DNA of 64,000 bases from contig JAFUNS010000029.1 of the NCBI GenBank assembly GCA_017472925.1, positions 62,001 through 126,000 of the forward strand. Reading direction: 5' to 3'. Position numbers and translations under genes: made by a program. Within the stretch, counting starts at the first letter, position 1. Every line of letters begins with the position of its first letter. The stretch is from Bacteroides sp. Lineage in GTDB: Bacteria; Bacteroidota; Bacteroidia; Bacteroidales; Bacteroidaceae. The notes under the pieces were generated by a model. That model made no database searches and was not told where the DNA came from. It worked only from the letters and a program-made list of their open reading frames with translations. This document shows positions 55,364-63,005 of this stretch, piece after piece.

Positions 55364-56737
55364 ATGAATAAGATAGAAAAAGATGGGATGAACCGCAGGG
55401 GATTCCTGAAGAAATTGGGTGCCGGTGTAGTCGCTACTTCGGCTCTGTATGGATGTTCTTCGGAAACCAAGCAACAGACTAATGCCGCTTCCGGAACCAC
55501 CAAGGAACTTGGTGAAATGACTTATCGCACCAGCTTGACGGGCGACAAGGTTTCTTTGTTGGGCTATGGATGTATGCGTTTTCCTATGAAGAAAGGCGAC
55601 GACGGTAAGGAATACGTTGACCAGGAAACGGTGAACGAACTGATAGATTACGCCATTGAGCATGGAGTGAATTATTTCGATACGTCTCCTGTATATTTGC
55701 AGGGACAATCCGAAAGTGCCACCGGTATCGCCTTGAAGCGCCATCCACGCGACAAGTATTTTGTAGCCACCAAGATGTCCAACTTCGGTCATTCTTCGTT
55801 CGAGAACTCCAAGAAGATGTATGAACAATCGTTCAAGGAACTTCAAGTAGATTATATCGATTACTACCTCCTCCACTCCATTGGTGGAAGTATGGACGAT
55901 TTCAATAATCGTTTCATCAACAATGGTGTGCTCGATTTCCTCATTAAGGAGCGCGAAGCCGGACGCATTCGTAACTTGGGATGGTCTTTCCATGGCCAGC
56001 AGGAAGTGTTCGACTATGTGCTCAATATGGATGTGAAATGGGATTTCGTTCAAATCCAGATGAACTATGCCGATTGGCGCCATGCATCGGGCCGCAATGT
56101 CAATGCCGAATACCTCTATCAGGAACTGGAAAAGAGAGGTGTACCGGTAGTTATCATGGAACCTTTGTTAGGCGGACGCCTCTCCCGTTTGAGCGACCAC
56201 TTGGTGGGCCGTTTCAAACAACGTCGTCCCAATGAAAGTGTGGCTTCGTGGGCCTTCCGCTTTGCCGGACATTGGCCGGGTGTGCTTTGTGCATTAAGTG
56301 GTATGACCTATAAGGAACACCTTATCGACAATGTCAAGACCTTCTCACCGTTGGAATATCTTTCCGACGACGAATTGGACTTCTTGGAAGATACCGCCCA
56401 GCTCATGTTGCAATATCCTACCATTCCATGTAATGATTGCAAGTATTGTATGCCATGTCCTTACGGTATCGACATCCCTGCTATCTTGTTGCACTACAAC
56501 AAGTGTGTAAACGAGGGTAATGTACCTAAGGATAGTCAGGACCCTAACTATCGCGAAGCCCGCAGAGCCTTCCTGGTAGGCTATGACCGTAGTGTGCCCA
56601 AGTTGCGTCAGGCCAGTCATTGTATCGGATGTGGAAAATGTATCCATGACAAGCATTGTCCGCAACGCATCAATATCCCTGCACAATTGAAGCGTATCGA
56701 TGAGTTTGTAGAAAAGTTGAAACAAGAAACCTTATAA
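55364..56737 (+). CDS. Tat-exported aldo/keto reductase with C-terminal [4Fe-4S] sites
   Basis: 457 residues from ATG 55364. The N-terminus has a twin-arginine motif NRRGFLKKLGAG and a lipobox-like SALYGC, so it is probably Tat-exported and perhaps lipid-anchored. The aldo/keto reductase barrel shows FDTSPVY (Asp, Tyr), ATKM (Lys) and LLHS (His). The C-terminus adds two cysteine clusters, CNDCKYCMPCPYG and CIGCGKCIHDKHCPQ, as in ferredoxins. It ends one base before the polyferredoxin gene, which probably supplies electrons. Confidence 0.88.
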   Translation: MNKIEKDGMNRRGFLKKLGAGVVATSALYGCSSETKQQTNAASGTTKELGEMTYRTSLTGDKVSLLGYGCMRFPMKKGDDGKEYVDQETVNELIDYAIEHGVNYFDTSPVYLQGQSESATGIALKRHPRDKYFVATKMSNFGHSSFENSKKMYEQSFKELQVDYIDYYLLHSIGGSMDDFNNRFINNGVLDFLIKEREAGRIRNLGWSFHGQQEVFDYVLNMDVKWDFVQIQMNYADWRHASGRNVNAEYLYQELEKRGVPVVIMEPLLGGRLSRLSDHLVGRFKQRRPNESVASWAFRFAGHWPGVLCALSGMTYKEHLIDNVKTFSPLEYLSDDELDFLEDTAQLMLQYPTIPCNDCKYCMPCPYGIDIPAILLHYNKCVNEGNVPKDSQDPNYREARRAFLVGYDRSVPKLRQASHCIGCGKCIHDKHCPQRINIPAQLKRIDEFVEKLKQETL

Positions 56738-56738
56738 T

Positions 56739-58220
56739 ATGATGAATAGTAAAATCAGAAGAATCCTTGCCATTGTATTCTTCACCCTCATAACTTTGCT
56801 TTTCCTCGATTTTACGGGGACCATTCATACGTGGTTTGGCTGGATGGCTAAGATTCAGTTCCTTCCTGCCCTGTTGGCGTTGAATGTTTGTGTAGTGGTT
56901 GGCTTGGTGTTGCTCACCCTGCTCATGGGCCGCATTTATTGTTCGGTCATCTGTCCGCTGGGCGTGTTCCAGGACATTGTTTCATGGATTGCCGGAAAGA
57001 CCAAGAAGAACCGCTTTTCTTATTCCAAGCCCCTCTCCTGGTTGCGCTATGCCATGCTTGCCATCTTTGTGGTGGCCATGGTGGCCGGTGTAGGTTCCCT
57101 GGTAGCTTTGTTGGCTCCCTATAGTGCTTATGGCCGTATGGTTTCCAACCTCGTATCCCCCTTGTACCTCTGGTGCAACAACTTGTTTGCCGGTTGGGCC
57201 GAACAAGCAGGTAGTTATGCCTTCTACTCTACCGAAGTATGGATCAAGGGAGGTGCTACCCTGATTGTAGCCGTGGTTACCTTGGTGACTTTGGTGGTTC
57301 TTGCTTGGCGCAACGGACGTACCTATTGCAATACCATTTGTCCGGTAGGTACCGTACTGGGCTTCTTCTCACGATTCTCTTGGTTGAAGCCGGTTATCGA
57401 TACCCAGAAGTGTAATAGTTGTGGTCTTTGTGCCCGCAATTGCAAAGCTGCTTGTATTGATTCCAAGAATCATGCCATAGACTATAGCCGTTGTGTGGTA
57501 TGCTTGGATTGTGTAGATAAGTGCAAGAAAGGTGCCATTAAATATGTACCTCGCAAGAAGGCCGTAGCCAAGAGCTCTTCGGCACAAGTAGACAACGGTC
57601 GTCGTGCCTTTATGACCGCTACCGCCATCGCTACTACCGTAGGTGTATCGCAAGCCCAAAAGAAGAAATTGGATGGTGGTTTGGCCGCCGTATCTCGCCA
57701 ACAGAAACCTCTTCGCGAAACTCCTATCGTACCTCCCGGTGCTTTGAGTGCCCGTAACTTTGCCCAGCATTGTACCGCTTGCCAACTCTGTGTGCAGGCT
57801 TGTCCTAACCAGGTGCTTCGTCCTTCTACCGATATGATGAAGCTCATGCAGCCCGAGGCTTCTTACGAACGTGGTTATTGCCGTCCGGAATGTACCAAGT
57901 GTTCAGAGGTATGTCCCGCCGGAGCCATTCGTCCTATCGACCGTGCCGAAAAGTCGTCTATCCAGATAGGTCATGCCGTATGGGTAGAAAAGAATTGTGT
58001 GGTCAATACCGATGGTGTAAGTTGTGGCAATTGTGCCCGCCACTGCCCTACCGGTGCCATTCAGATGGTTCCTAAGGATGCCAACGATCCTAAATCGCCT
58101 AAGATTCCCGCTATCAATACCGAACGTTGCATAGGTTGTGGAGCTTGCGAAAATCTTTGTCCTTCGCGTCCGTTCAGTGCCATTTATGTAGAAGGTCACG
58201 AAGTTCATCGAGAAATTTGA
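56739..58220 (+). CDS. NapH/NapG-like fused membrane polyferredoxin
   Basis: 493 residues. The first about 210 hold four or more membrane helices with two CxxxCP motifs (YCSVICPLG, YCNTICPVG) as in NapH. Next a two-cluster ferredoxin domain (CNSCGLCARNC; CVVCLDCVDKC). About residue 287 a twin-arginine-like GRRAFMTATAIATT begins a second part with further clusters (CTACQLCVQAC, CTKCSEVC, CGNCARHC, CIGCGACENLC), like NapG. So one chain seems to join NapH and NapG. It may pass quinol electrons to the exported reductase upstream. Confidence 0.85.
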   Translation: MMNSKIRRILAIVFFTLITLLFLDFTGTIHTWFGWMAKIQFLPALLALNVCVVVGLVLLTLLMGRIYCSVICPLGVFQDIVSWIAGKTKKNRFSYSKPLSWLRYAMLAIFVVAMVAGVGSLVALLAPYSAYGRMVSNLVSPLYLWCNNLFAGWAEQAGSYAFYSTEVWIKGGATLIVAVVTLVTLVVLAWRNGRTYCNTICPVGTVLGFFSRFSWLKPVIDTQKCNSCGLCARNCKAACIDSKNHAIDYSRCVVCLDCVDKCKKGAIKYVPRKKAVAKSSSAQVDNGRRAFMTATAIATTVGVSQAQKKKLDGGLAAVSRQQKPLRETPIVPPGALSARNFAQHCTACQLCVQACPNQVLRPSTDMMKLMQPEASYERGYCRPECTKCSEVCPAGAIRPIDRAEKSSIQIGHAVWVEKNCVVNTDGVSCGNCARHCPTGAIQMVPKDANDPKSPKIPAINTERCIGCGACENLCPSRPFSAIYVEGHEVHREI

Positions 58221-58261
58221 CGATAAATTTTAATGATAATAATTTAAAAATGTAAAATCTG

Positions 58262-58336
58262 ATGGCCTTAAAGTAGTGATACTCTATCGGCCATGGAAAA
58301 GTGGATATGTCCGTGAGGATACATCCACTTTTTTTA
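58262..58336 (+). terminator. Terminator of the reductase/polyferredoxin operon
   Basis: Two hairpins: ATGGCC (58262) with GGCCAT (ending 58294), then AAAAGTGGAT with ATCCACTTTT (from 58297) followed by seven T. Confidence 0.7.
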
Positions 58337-58366
58337 TGTACCATGAAGACTTAACTTTCTTTGTCT

Positions 58367-58483
58367 TTATAGCCCCATGCACGATGTCACCCCGAAGGTG
58401 GTTGCAATGGCGGTTAAAATGGTGATTACTACGTGGAGAATCTTGCCCCACATGGTTTTGTTGTTGTTTTCGTTGTTGCTCAT
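58367..58483 (-). CDS. 'Smalltalk'-type small protein
   Basis: 38 residues, ATG 58483, ending VTSCMGL. It has a polar start (SNNENNNKT), one hydrophobic helix (ILHVVITILTAIATTFGV) and a Cys near the end. This matches the short Bacteroidales 'smalltalk' family, usually beside an HU-like protein and an amidase. Neither partner is here, so it looks like a left-over or orphan copy. Function unknown. Confidence 0.75.
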   Translation of the reverse strand: MSNNENNNKTMWGKILHVVITILTAIATTFGVTSCMGL

Positions 58484-58505
58484 AATAGTTTAGTTTTTAG
58501 TTTAG

Positions 58506-58588
58506 TTTCACCACAGATTACACGGATTCATACAGATTTATTTTTTTACCACAGATTAAATATAAAATCTGTGTAATCTGTGGTGAAA
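58506..58588. repeat. Inverted repeat of CACAGATTACACGG type
   Basis: TTTCACCACAGATTACAC (from 58506) and GTGTAATCTGTGGTGAAA (ending 58588) are complementary over 23 bases with one mismatch; a third partial copy (ACCACAGATTAAA) lies in the loop and a fourth (CTCTGTGGTGAA) follows at 58604. Related to the hairpin at 13993-14062. Confidence 0.7.
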
Positions 58589-58616
58589 GAAATCCTCCGT
58601 GAAACTCTGTGGTGAA

Positions 58617-58682
58617 GAAACATCGTTTTACGAAGTGGGAAGCGTCGTTCTGCGCGCTAAGAAACGTCGTATTTCCCTTTTC
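58617..58682 (+). repeat. 22-bp-period array, locus D (three units)
   Basis: Units at 58617, 58639 and 58661, each GAA(A/G)C(A/G)TCGT in its first ten bases; unit 1 has the full CGTTTTACGA core. It lies between the smalltalk gene and the promoter of the DUF4248 gene. Confidence 0.7.
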
Positions 58683-58748
58683 GTGTTACAAAGATACAAC
58701 ATCTTGTAAGCCCATTGTCCGCCAATGTCCGCCAACTCACTCTATCTA

Positions 58749-58780
58749 TTTGTAAATGTGGTAGTTATTCATTATATTTG
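58749..58780 (+). promoter_or_regulatory. Promoter of the DUF4248 gene
   Basis: TTTG (58749-58752), 20 bases, TATATTTG (58773-58780): a good -33/-7 pair, 42 bases before the ATG. The gene therefore seems still expressible. Confidence 0.75.
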
Positions 58781-58822
58781 TACATCAATCAACCACCCTG
58801 ATAAATCAATCCTAATCACCCC

Positions 58823-59035
58823 ATGTTTACACCCCGTACTTGTCTTAAAAGCGAACTCGCCATGCTCTATGCACCCGACAGCTGTATAGAAACCGCCGTA
58901 AAGAACCTTTATCGATGGATAAACCATTGCAAGCCCCTTTGCCGCGACCTGGAGCGGATGAACTACAATCCCCGTAGAAAACATTTCATGAAGCGTGAAG
59001 TAGAAGCCATTGTCCATCATTTAGGGGAGCCTTGA
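58823..59035 (+). CDS. DUF4248 family protein
   Basis: 70 residues. The line-up KSELAMLYAPDSCIETAVKN (about 9-28), RWINHC and KREVEAIVHHLGEP matches Bacteroides DUF4248 proteins, small basic proteins that are often upstream of a VirE/primase-like gene and an HU-like gene. Those partners are absent, as is the amidase. It has a promoter and a terminator (59026-59044), so it is an isolated unit. Function unknown. Confidence 0.82.
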   Translation: MFTPRTCLKSELAMLYAPDSCIETAVKNLYRWINHCKPLCRDLERMNYNPRRKHFMKREVEAIVHHLGEP

Positions 59036-59044
59036 TGAGGCTCC
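59026..59044 (+). terminator. Terminator of the DUF4248 gene
   Basis: GGAGCCT / AGGCTCC (59026-59032 with 59038-59044), spanning the stop codon. Confidence 0.7.
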
Positions 59045-59051
59045 TTTATGC

Positions 59052-59090
59052 AATCAGTAATCAGTTAATCAGTTAATCAGTTAATCAGTT
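59052..59090 (+). repeat. Tandem 8-bp repeat AATCAGTT
   Basis: One seven-base copy (59052-59058) and four perfect copies of AATCAGTT (59059-59090). It follows the DUF4248 terminator. Length may vary by slippage. Confidence 0.85.
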
Positions 59091-59099
59091 TTATTTTGC

Positions 59100-59226
59100 G
59101 CACCTATACAGATCCTTCCTTCCCGATGGTCGTCAGAATGACAAAATAGGGGGACACCCACAGGATGACAAAAACGTGGTATGGGACGAATACTGGGACT
59201 GGTCGCCCCAAGCGTATAAGGAGTAA
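59100..59226 (+). pseudogene. Possible decayed coding fragment
   Basis: An open frame without a start ends with the coding-like tail WDEYWDWSPQAYKE and TAA at 59224. Part of the stretch resembles REP-like DNA (CAGAATGAC, CAGGATGAC). It could be the last part of a lost gene of the DUF4248/smalltalk cassette. Weak support. Confidence 0.25.
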
Positions 59227-59233
59227 GGAATAA

Positions 59234-59255
59234 GGGGTGTGGAATGACGCACCCC
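59234..59255 (-). terminator. Terminator of the GNAT gene
   Basis: GGGGTG-t-G / C-g-CACCCC stem just past the GNAT stop on the minus strand, followed by an A/T-rich flank. Confidence 0.6.
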
Positions 59256-59272
59256 TATTCTTATGCTTTAAA

Positions 59273-59791
59273 TTAAAGGATACATTGCATCATTTTTACA
59301 TCGCGGTATTGTGTACCGGTGCGCATCCAGTCCTTCAGGTGGGCACACTCCTTGAATCCGCATCCGGCAAACAGTTTGATGCAAGGCTCGTTGGTTACAT
59401 CGATGTAGGTATATAGCTGGTGAATACCCAAGTATTCCGAGCAATAGGTGGATAGTAATTGCAGGGCCCTCTTCCCTATCCCTTGGCCTCGATGGGGTTC
59501 GGCTACCACCACTCCTACCTCGGCCCGGTTGTGGAACGGCTCAAAGTTATACAGGTCGATAATACCCACTACTTGATGGGTGGGATTCTCTATCATAAGG
59601 CGTAACTGACGGTCGGTATAGAGGTCGTTCTGATGCTGCTCGATGTATTGCTTTAAGTAGAACTTGGAGTAAGGGCCGGTAGCATTGCTCACCTCCCAGA
59701 GCGTAGGGGTGTTCTCGAAGAGGTACATCACCTCCAAATCTTCCGGCTCGGGAGCACGCAAACGGTATCCGTCTTTTTGAAGCATTTCCAT
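59273..59791 (-). CDS. GNAT-family N-acetyltransferase
   Basis: 172 residues, of RimJ/RimL or spermidine-acetyltransferase type. AEVGVVVAEPHRGQGIGKRAL (near 90-110) includes the acetyl-CoA loop GQGIGK; C-terminal NEPCIKLFAGCGFKECAHL is the usual last GNAT strand. The substrate cannot be read from sequence; proteins or polyamines are options. Two bases from the membrane-protein gene, so probably cotranscribed with it and recR. Confidence 0.9.
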   Translation of the reverse strand: MEMLQKDGYRLRAPEPEDLEVMYLFENTPTLWEVSNATGPYSKFYLKQYIEQHQNDLYTDRQLRLMIENPTHQVVGIIDLYNFEPFHNRAEVGVVVAEPHRGQGIGKRALQLLSTYCSEYLGIHQLYTYIDVTNEPCIKLFAGCGFKECAHLKDWMRTGTQYRDVKMMQCIL

Positions 59792-59792
59792 C

Positions 59793-60251
59793 TTATTTTT
59801 CCAGTTCTTCGGGTAAATCGAGTTCGTTCACAATGCGGTTGTATGATGGCACACAGAAAAGTGAAGCTATCAAGGCGATGATGGCGCAATACAATCCGGT
59901 GGTGTTCAGCGTGAGGTAATAGAACGAGAGGCTGAGCATGGCGGGAACGAAAAGCAGGCAATAGCGGATGTCGCTCCAGATGCGGTAACTCTTCAATGCA
60001 TCGGTCAAGGGAAGTTCTTTGATGCGCTTCACCAGGTTCAAGCTGAACAGGCGCAGGGAGAAAGGAATGAGTCCGATGGTGAGCAGAATGGTGGCACTCT
60101 GCAAGATGTATTCCGTTTGGACATGTCCGGCATAGAGGCCTTCGGGCAAGACGCTTGTTTCGTATAAAACAACCAATAGCAAGGGTAAAGCCCACAAGGC
60201 TACGAAACTTACGATTTGTATTTTCAACAGATGTTTGATTTGTTCTTTCAT
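59793..60251 (-). CDS. Four-helix membrane protein, unknown
   Basis: 152 residues with four hydrophobic segments (IVSFVALWALPLLLVVL, ILQSATILLTIGLIPFSL, YCLLFVPAMLSLSFYYL, GLYCAIIALIASLFCV) and an acidic C-terminus (ELDLPEELEK). I do not recognise the family. It lies between recR (six bases upstream) and the GNAT gene (two bases downstream), all on one strand. Confidence 0.75.
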   Translation of the reverse strand: MKEQIKHLLKIQIVSFVALWALPLLLVVLYETSVLPEGLYAGHVQTEYILQSATILLTIGLIPFSLRLFSLNLVKRIKELPLTDALKSYRIWSDIRYCLLFVPAMLSLSFYYLTLNTTGLYCAIIALIASLFCVPSYNRIVNELDLPEELEK

Positions 60252-60256
60252 GATCT

Positions 60257-60874
60257 TTAAATATTTCCGGTAAATAATGTACGGTTTACAATGGATCGCC
60301 CCAAAGTGACCTCGTCGGTATACTCCAGCTCATCGCCGATGGAGATGCCACGGGCAATGACACTCATCTTGACATCGAAGGGAGCCAGCTTGCGGAAGAT
60401 GTAGAAGTTGGTGGTATCGCCTTCCATGGTGGAGCTGAGGGCCAATATCACTTCTTTCACCCCACCCGACTTGACTCTTTCTACCAGGCTCTCGATTTGC
60501 AAGTCCGACGGTCCGATACCGTCCATGGGTGAAATGACTCCACCCAATACATGATACAAGCCCTTGAATTGCTGGGTGGCTTCCACGGCCATTACATCAC
60601 GAACCGTTTCTACCACACAAATGGTGGAGGCATCGCGGTTGGGGTTGGCACATATTAAACACGTTTCCGTATCGGAAATGTTATGGCAAACCTTGCAATA
60701 TTTCACTTCGCGCTTCAAGGTGAGGATGGAGTGGCCGAATGCTTCGACTACGGCATTTTCCTGACGAAGCAGATGAAGCACCAATCGCATGGCGGTTTTC
60801 CGTCCGATTCCCGGTAGCTTGGCGAATTCTCCTACTGCTTTCTCGAGCAGCATGGATGGATATTGTTGGCTCAT
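60257..60874 (-). CDS. recR: Recombination protein RecR
   Basis: The start chosen is ATG 60874 ([14 protein letters not shown]), 205 residues, the usual RecR length. Helix-hairpin-helix [13 protein letters not shown] (about 18-30), zinc finger [16 protein letters not shown] (about 60-75), Toprim domain with [12 protein letters not shown]. RecR works with RecO and RecF to load RecA at gaps. First gene of a three-gene minus-strand run. Confidence 0.96.
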   Translation of the reverse strand: MSQQYPSMLLEKAVGEFAKLPGIGRKTAMRLVLHLLRQENAVVEAFGHSILTLKREVKYCKVCHNISDTETCLICANPNRDASTICVVETVRDVMAVEATQQFKGLYHVLGGVISPMDGIGPSDLQIESLVERVKSGGVKEVILALSSTMEGDTTNFYIFRKLAPFDVKMSVIARGISIGDELEYTDEVTLGRSIVNRTLFTGNI

Positions 60875-60921
60875 GATGAAAATCTTCGTTAATAATGGAT
60901 GCAAACTTACTTGATTTTCCT

Positions 60922-60929
60922 TACATTTG
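60922..60929 (+). promoter_or_regulatory. -7 promoter box of the Na+:solute symporter gene
   Basis: TACATTTG fits TAnnTTTG, 18 bases before ATG 60947. No clear -33 box; supports the shorter start. Confidence 0.5.
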
Positions 60930-60946
60930 CAACTAAAATAAAAAAC

Positions 60947-62410
60947 ATGAACGGAATTTATATTCTACTGACTATACTTGTTTATTTCTCCCTGTTGTTG
61001 GTAGTGGCCAAGCTGACCAGCAAACGGGCGGATAATGATGCTTTCTTCCGAGGAAACCGCAAGTCGCCCTGGTATGTGGTGGCTTTCGGTATGGTTGGCG
61101 CATCGCTCTCGGGAGTGACTTTTGTATCGGTACCCGGTATGGTACGCGGTATTGACATGACCTATATGCAGACGTGTATGGGCTTCTTTGTGGGATATCT
61201 CATCATAGCCCATGTATTGTTACCTCTTTACTATAGGCTGAACCTGACTACCATCTATACGTACCTGAAGGAGCGCATCGGGCTTTGTTCATACAAGACG
61301 GGGGCTTCGTTCTTTCTCCTATCGAAAATTATCGGGGCAGCTGCCCGACTCTATTTGGTGTGCCTCATTTTGCAACACTATGTGTTTGATGCATACCAGA
61401 TTCCTTTCTCTATCACGGTGACGGGCATTGTGCTCCTTATTTGGCTCTACACCCGAAAGAGCGGTATCAAGACCATTGTGTGGACGGATAGCTTCCAAAC
61501 TTTTTGTTTGCTGATGGCTTTGGGATTGATACTTTACCAGGTGGCCATGCAGATGGACTTGGGTGTGGGAGGCATGGTGCAAGCCATTCAGGAGAGTGAC
61601 TATAGCCGCATCTTTGTATTCGATGATTGGGCAAGCAAGCAGAATTTCTTCAAGCAATTCTTCAGTGGTATTTTCATTACCATTGTGATGACGGGGCTTG
61701 ATCAGGATATGATGCAAAAGAACCTCACCTGTAAAAGTTTGAAGGATGCCCAGAAGAACATGTATTGCTACGGACTATCGTTTGTGCCGGTGAACTTCCT
61801 TTTCCTTTCGTTGGGCGTGTTGTTGCTTTTGCTCGCTTCCCAACAAGGGTTGGCCTTGCCATCGGCGGGTGATGATATCCTCCCCTTCTTTGCGGCCGAA
61901 GGACGCTTGGGCTTTGCCGTACTGGTGTTCTTTACCATTGGTATCATAGCCGCGGCCTTTAGTAGTGCCGATTCGGCCCTGGCCGCACTTACCACCAGTT
62001 TCTGTATTGATATAGTGGGGTTTGACAACCGTACAGAGGAAGAGGCGGAACGCATACGTAAGAAAGCGCATCTGGGTATATCGGTGGTATTCATCGGGAT
62101 TATCCTCTTGTTTAAGGCGGCCAATAATGATAGCATCATCGATGCCATCTATACCATAGCCTCGTATACCTATGGTCCGTTGTTGGGCTTGTTTGTATTT
62201 GGCCTATTTACCCACCTGAAGCCGCGCGACCGGTTTGTGCCTTATGTGGCCATAGCCTCGCCTTTTATCTGTTTTGCCATAGATAGGGCGGTATTTGTGG
62301 CCACCGGCTATCAGTTTGGTTATGAGATGTTGATGTTCAATGGCTTCCTGACGTTTGTGGGCCTTTCATTGTTAAGTATAAATAATAAGAAAAATATATA
62401 TGGAAATTAA
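60947..62410 (+). CDS. Sodium:solute symporter (SSS family)
   Basis: 487 residues from ATG 60947, about 13 helices. [19 protein letters not shown] near residue 60 and [18 protein letters not shown] near 340 are SSS-family landmarks with the sodium-site serines. It should import an unknown solute with Na+, using the gradient from Na+-NQR. The stop overlaps engB by 11 bases. Confidence 0.9.
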   Translation: MNGIYILLTILVYFSLLLVVAKLTSKRADNDAFFRGNRKSPWYVVAFGMVGASLSGVTFVSVPGMVRGIDMTYMQTCMGFFVGYLIIAHVLLPLYYRLNLTTIYTYLKERIGLCSYKTGASFFLLSKIIGAAARLYLVCLILQHYVFDAYQIPFSITVTGIVLLIWLYTRKSGIKTIVWTDSFQTFCLLMALGLILYQVAMQMDLGVGGMVQAIQESDYSRIFVFDDWASKQNFFKQFFSGIFITIVMTGLDQDMMQKNLTCKSLKDAQKNMYCYGLSFVPVNFLFLSLGVLLLLLASQQGLALPSAGDDILPFFAAEGRLGFAVLVFFTIGIIAAAFSSADSALAALTTSFCIDIVGFDNRTEEEAERIRKKAHLGISVVFIGIILLFKAANNDSIIDAIYTIASYTYGPLLGLFVFGLFTHLKPRDRFVPYVAIASPFICFAIDRAVFVATGYQFGYEMLMFNGFLTFVGLSLLSINNKKNIYGN

Positions 62411-63002
62411 GAGCGCAGAATTTGTGATTAGCAATACCAAGGTAGAGCTTTGCCCGAAAGGAGATTTACCGGAGTATGCCTTCATTGGTCGGTCTAATGT
62501 GGGAAAATCGAGCCTGATAAACATGTTGACCAATCGGTCCAAATTGGCCATGACCTCTGCTACACCGGGAAAGACATTGCTTATCAACCACTTTCTGGTG
62601 AATAAAGAATGGTATCTGGTGGACTTGCCTGGCTATGGCTATGCGGCAAGAGGCAAGAAGCAAGTGGACAAGATTCAGAAAATCATTGAAAACTATGTGC
62701 TTGAACGCGAACAGATGACCAACTTGTTTGTGCTGATTGATGTGCGGCACGATCCGCAAAAGATTGACTTGGAATTCTTTGAATGGTTGGGCGAGAATGG
62801 CGTTCCCTTTTCCATCATCTTTACCAAGGCCGATAAGGTATCGGTAGGCAAGGCTAAAGCCAATGTAGAAGCCTACATGAAGAAACTGAGTGAACAATGG
62901 GAAGAACTTCCCCCCTACTTCCTTTCGTCTTCTGAAAAGAAAACAGGGCGGGTGGAAATTCTGGATTACATTGATTCTATTAACAAAAGCTTGAAGGAAT
63001 AA
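62400..63002 (+). CDS. engB: Ribosome-biogenesis GTPase EngB (YsxC/YihA)
   Basis: 200 residues. GTPase boxes: G1 [14 protein letters not shown] (about 30-43), G3 VDLPGYGYA (about 75-83), G4 TKAD (about 140), typical of EngB. It helps assemble the large ribosomal subunit. Start ATG 62400 is inside the symporter gene, so translation is probably coupled. Confidence 0.96.
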   Translation: MEIKSAEFVISNTKVELCPKGDLPEYAFIGRSNVGKSSLINMLTNRSKLAMTSATPGKTLLINHFLVNKEWYLVDLPGYGYAARGKKQVDKIQKIIENYVLEREQMTNLFVLIDVRHDPQKIDLEFFEWLGENGVPFSIIFTKADKVSVGKAKANVEAYMKKLSEQWEELPPYFLSSSEKKTGRVEILDYIDSINKSLKE

Positions 63003-63005
63003 CCT

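Noticed and set aside
55358..56083. 241-residue minus-strand frame
   Set aside because: Opposite the aldo/keto reductase; His/Ile-rich translation with no motif.
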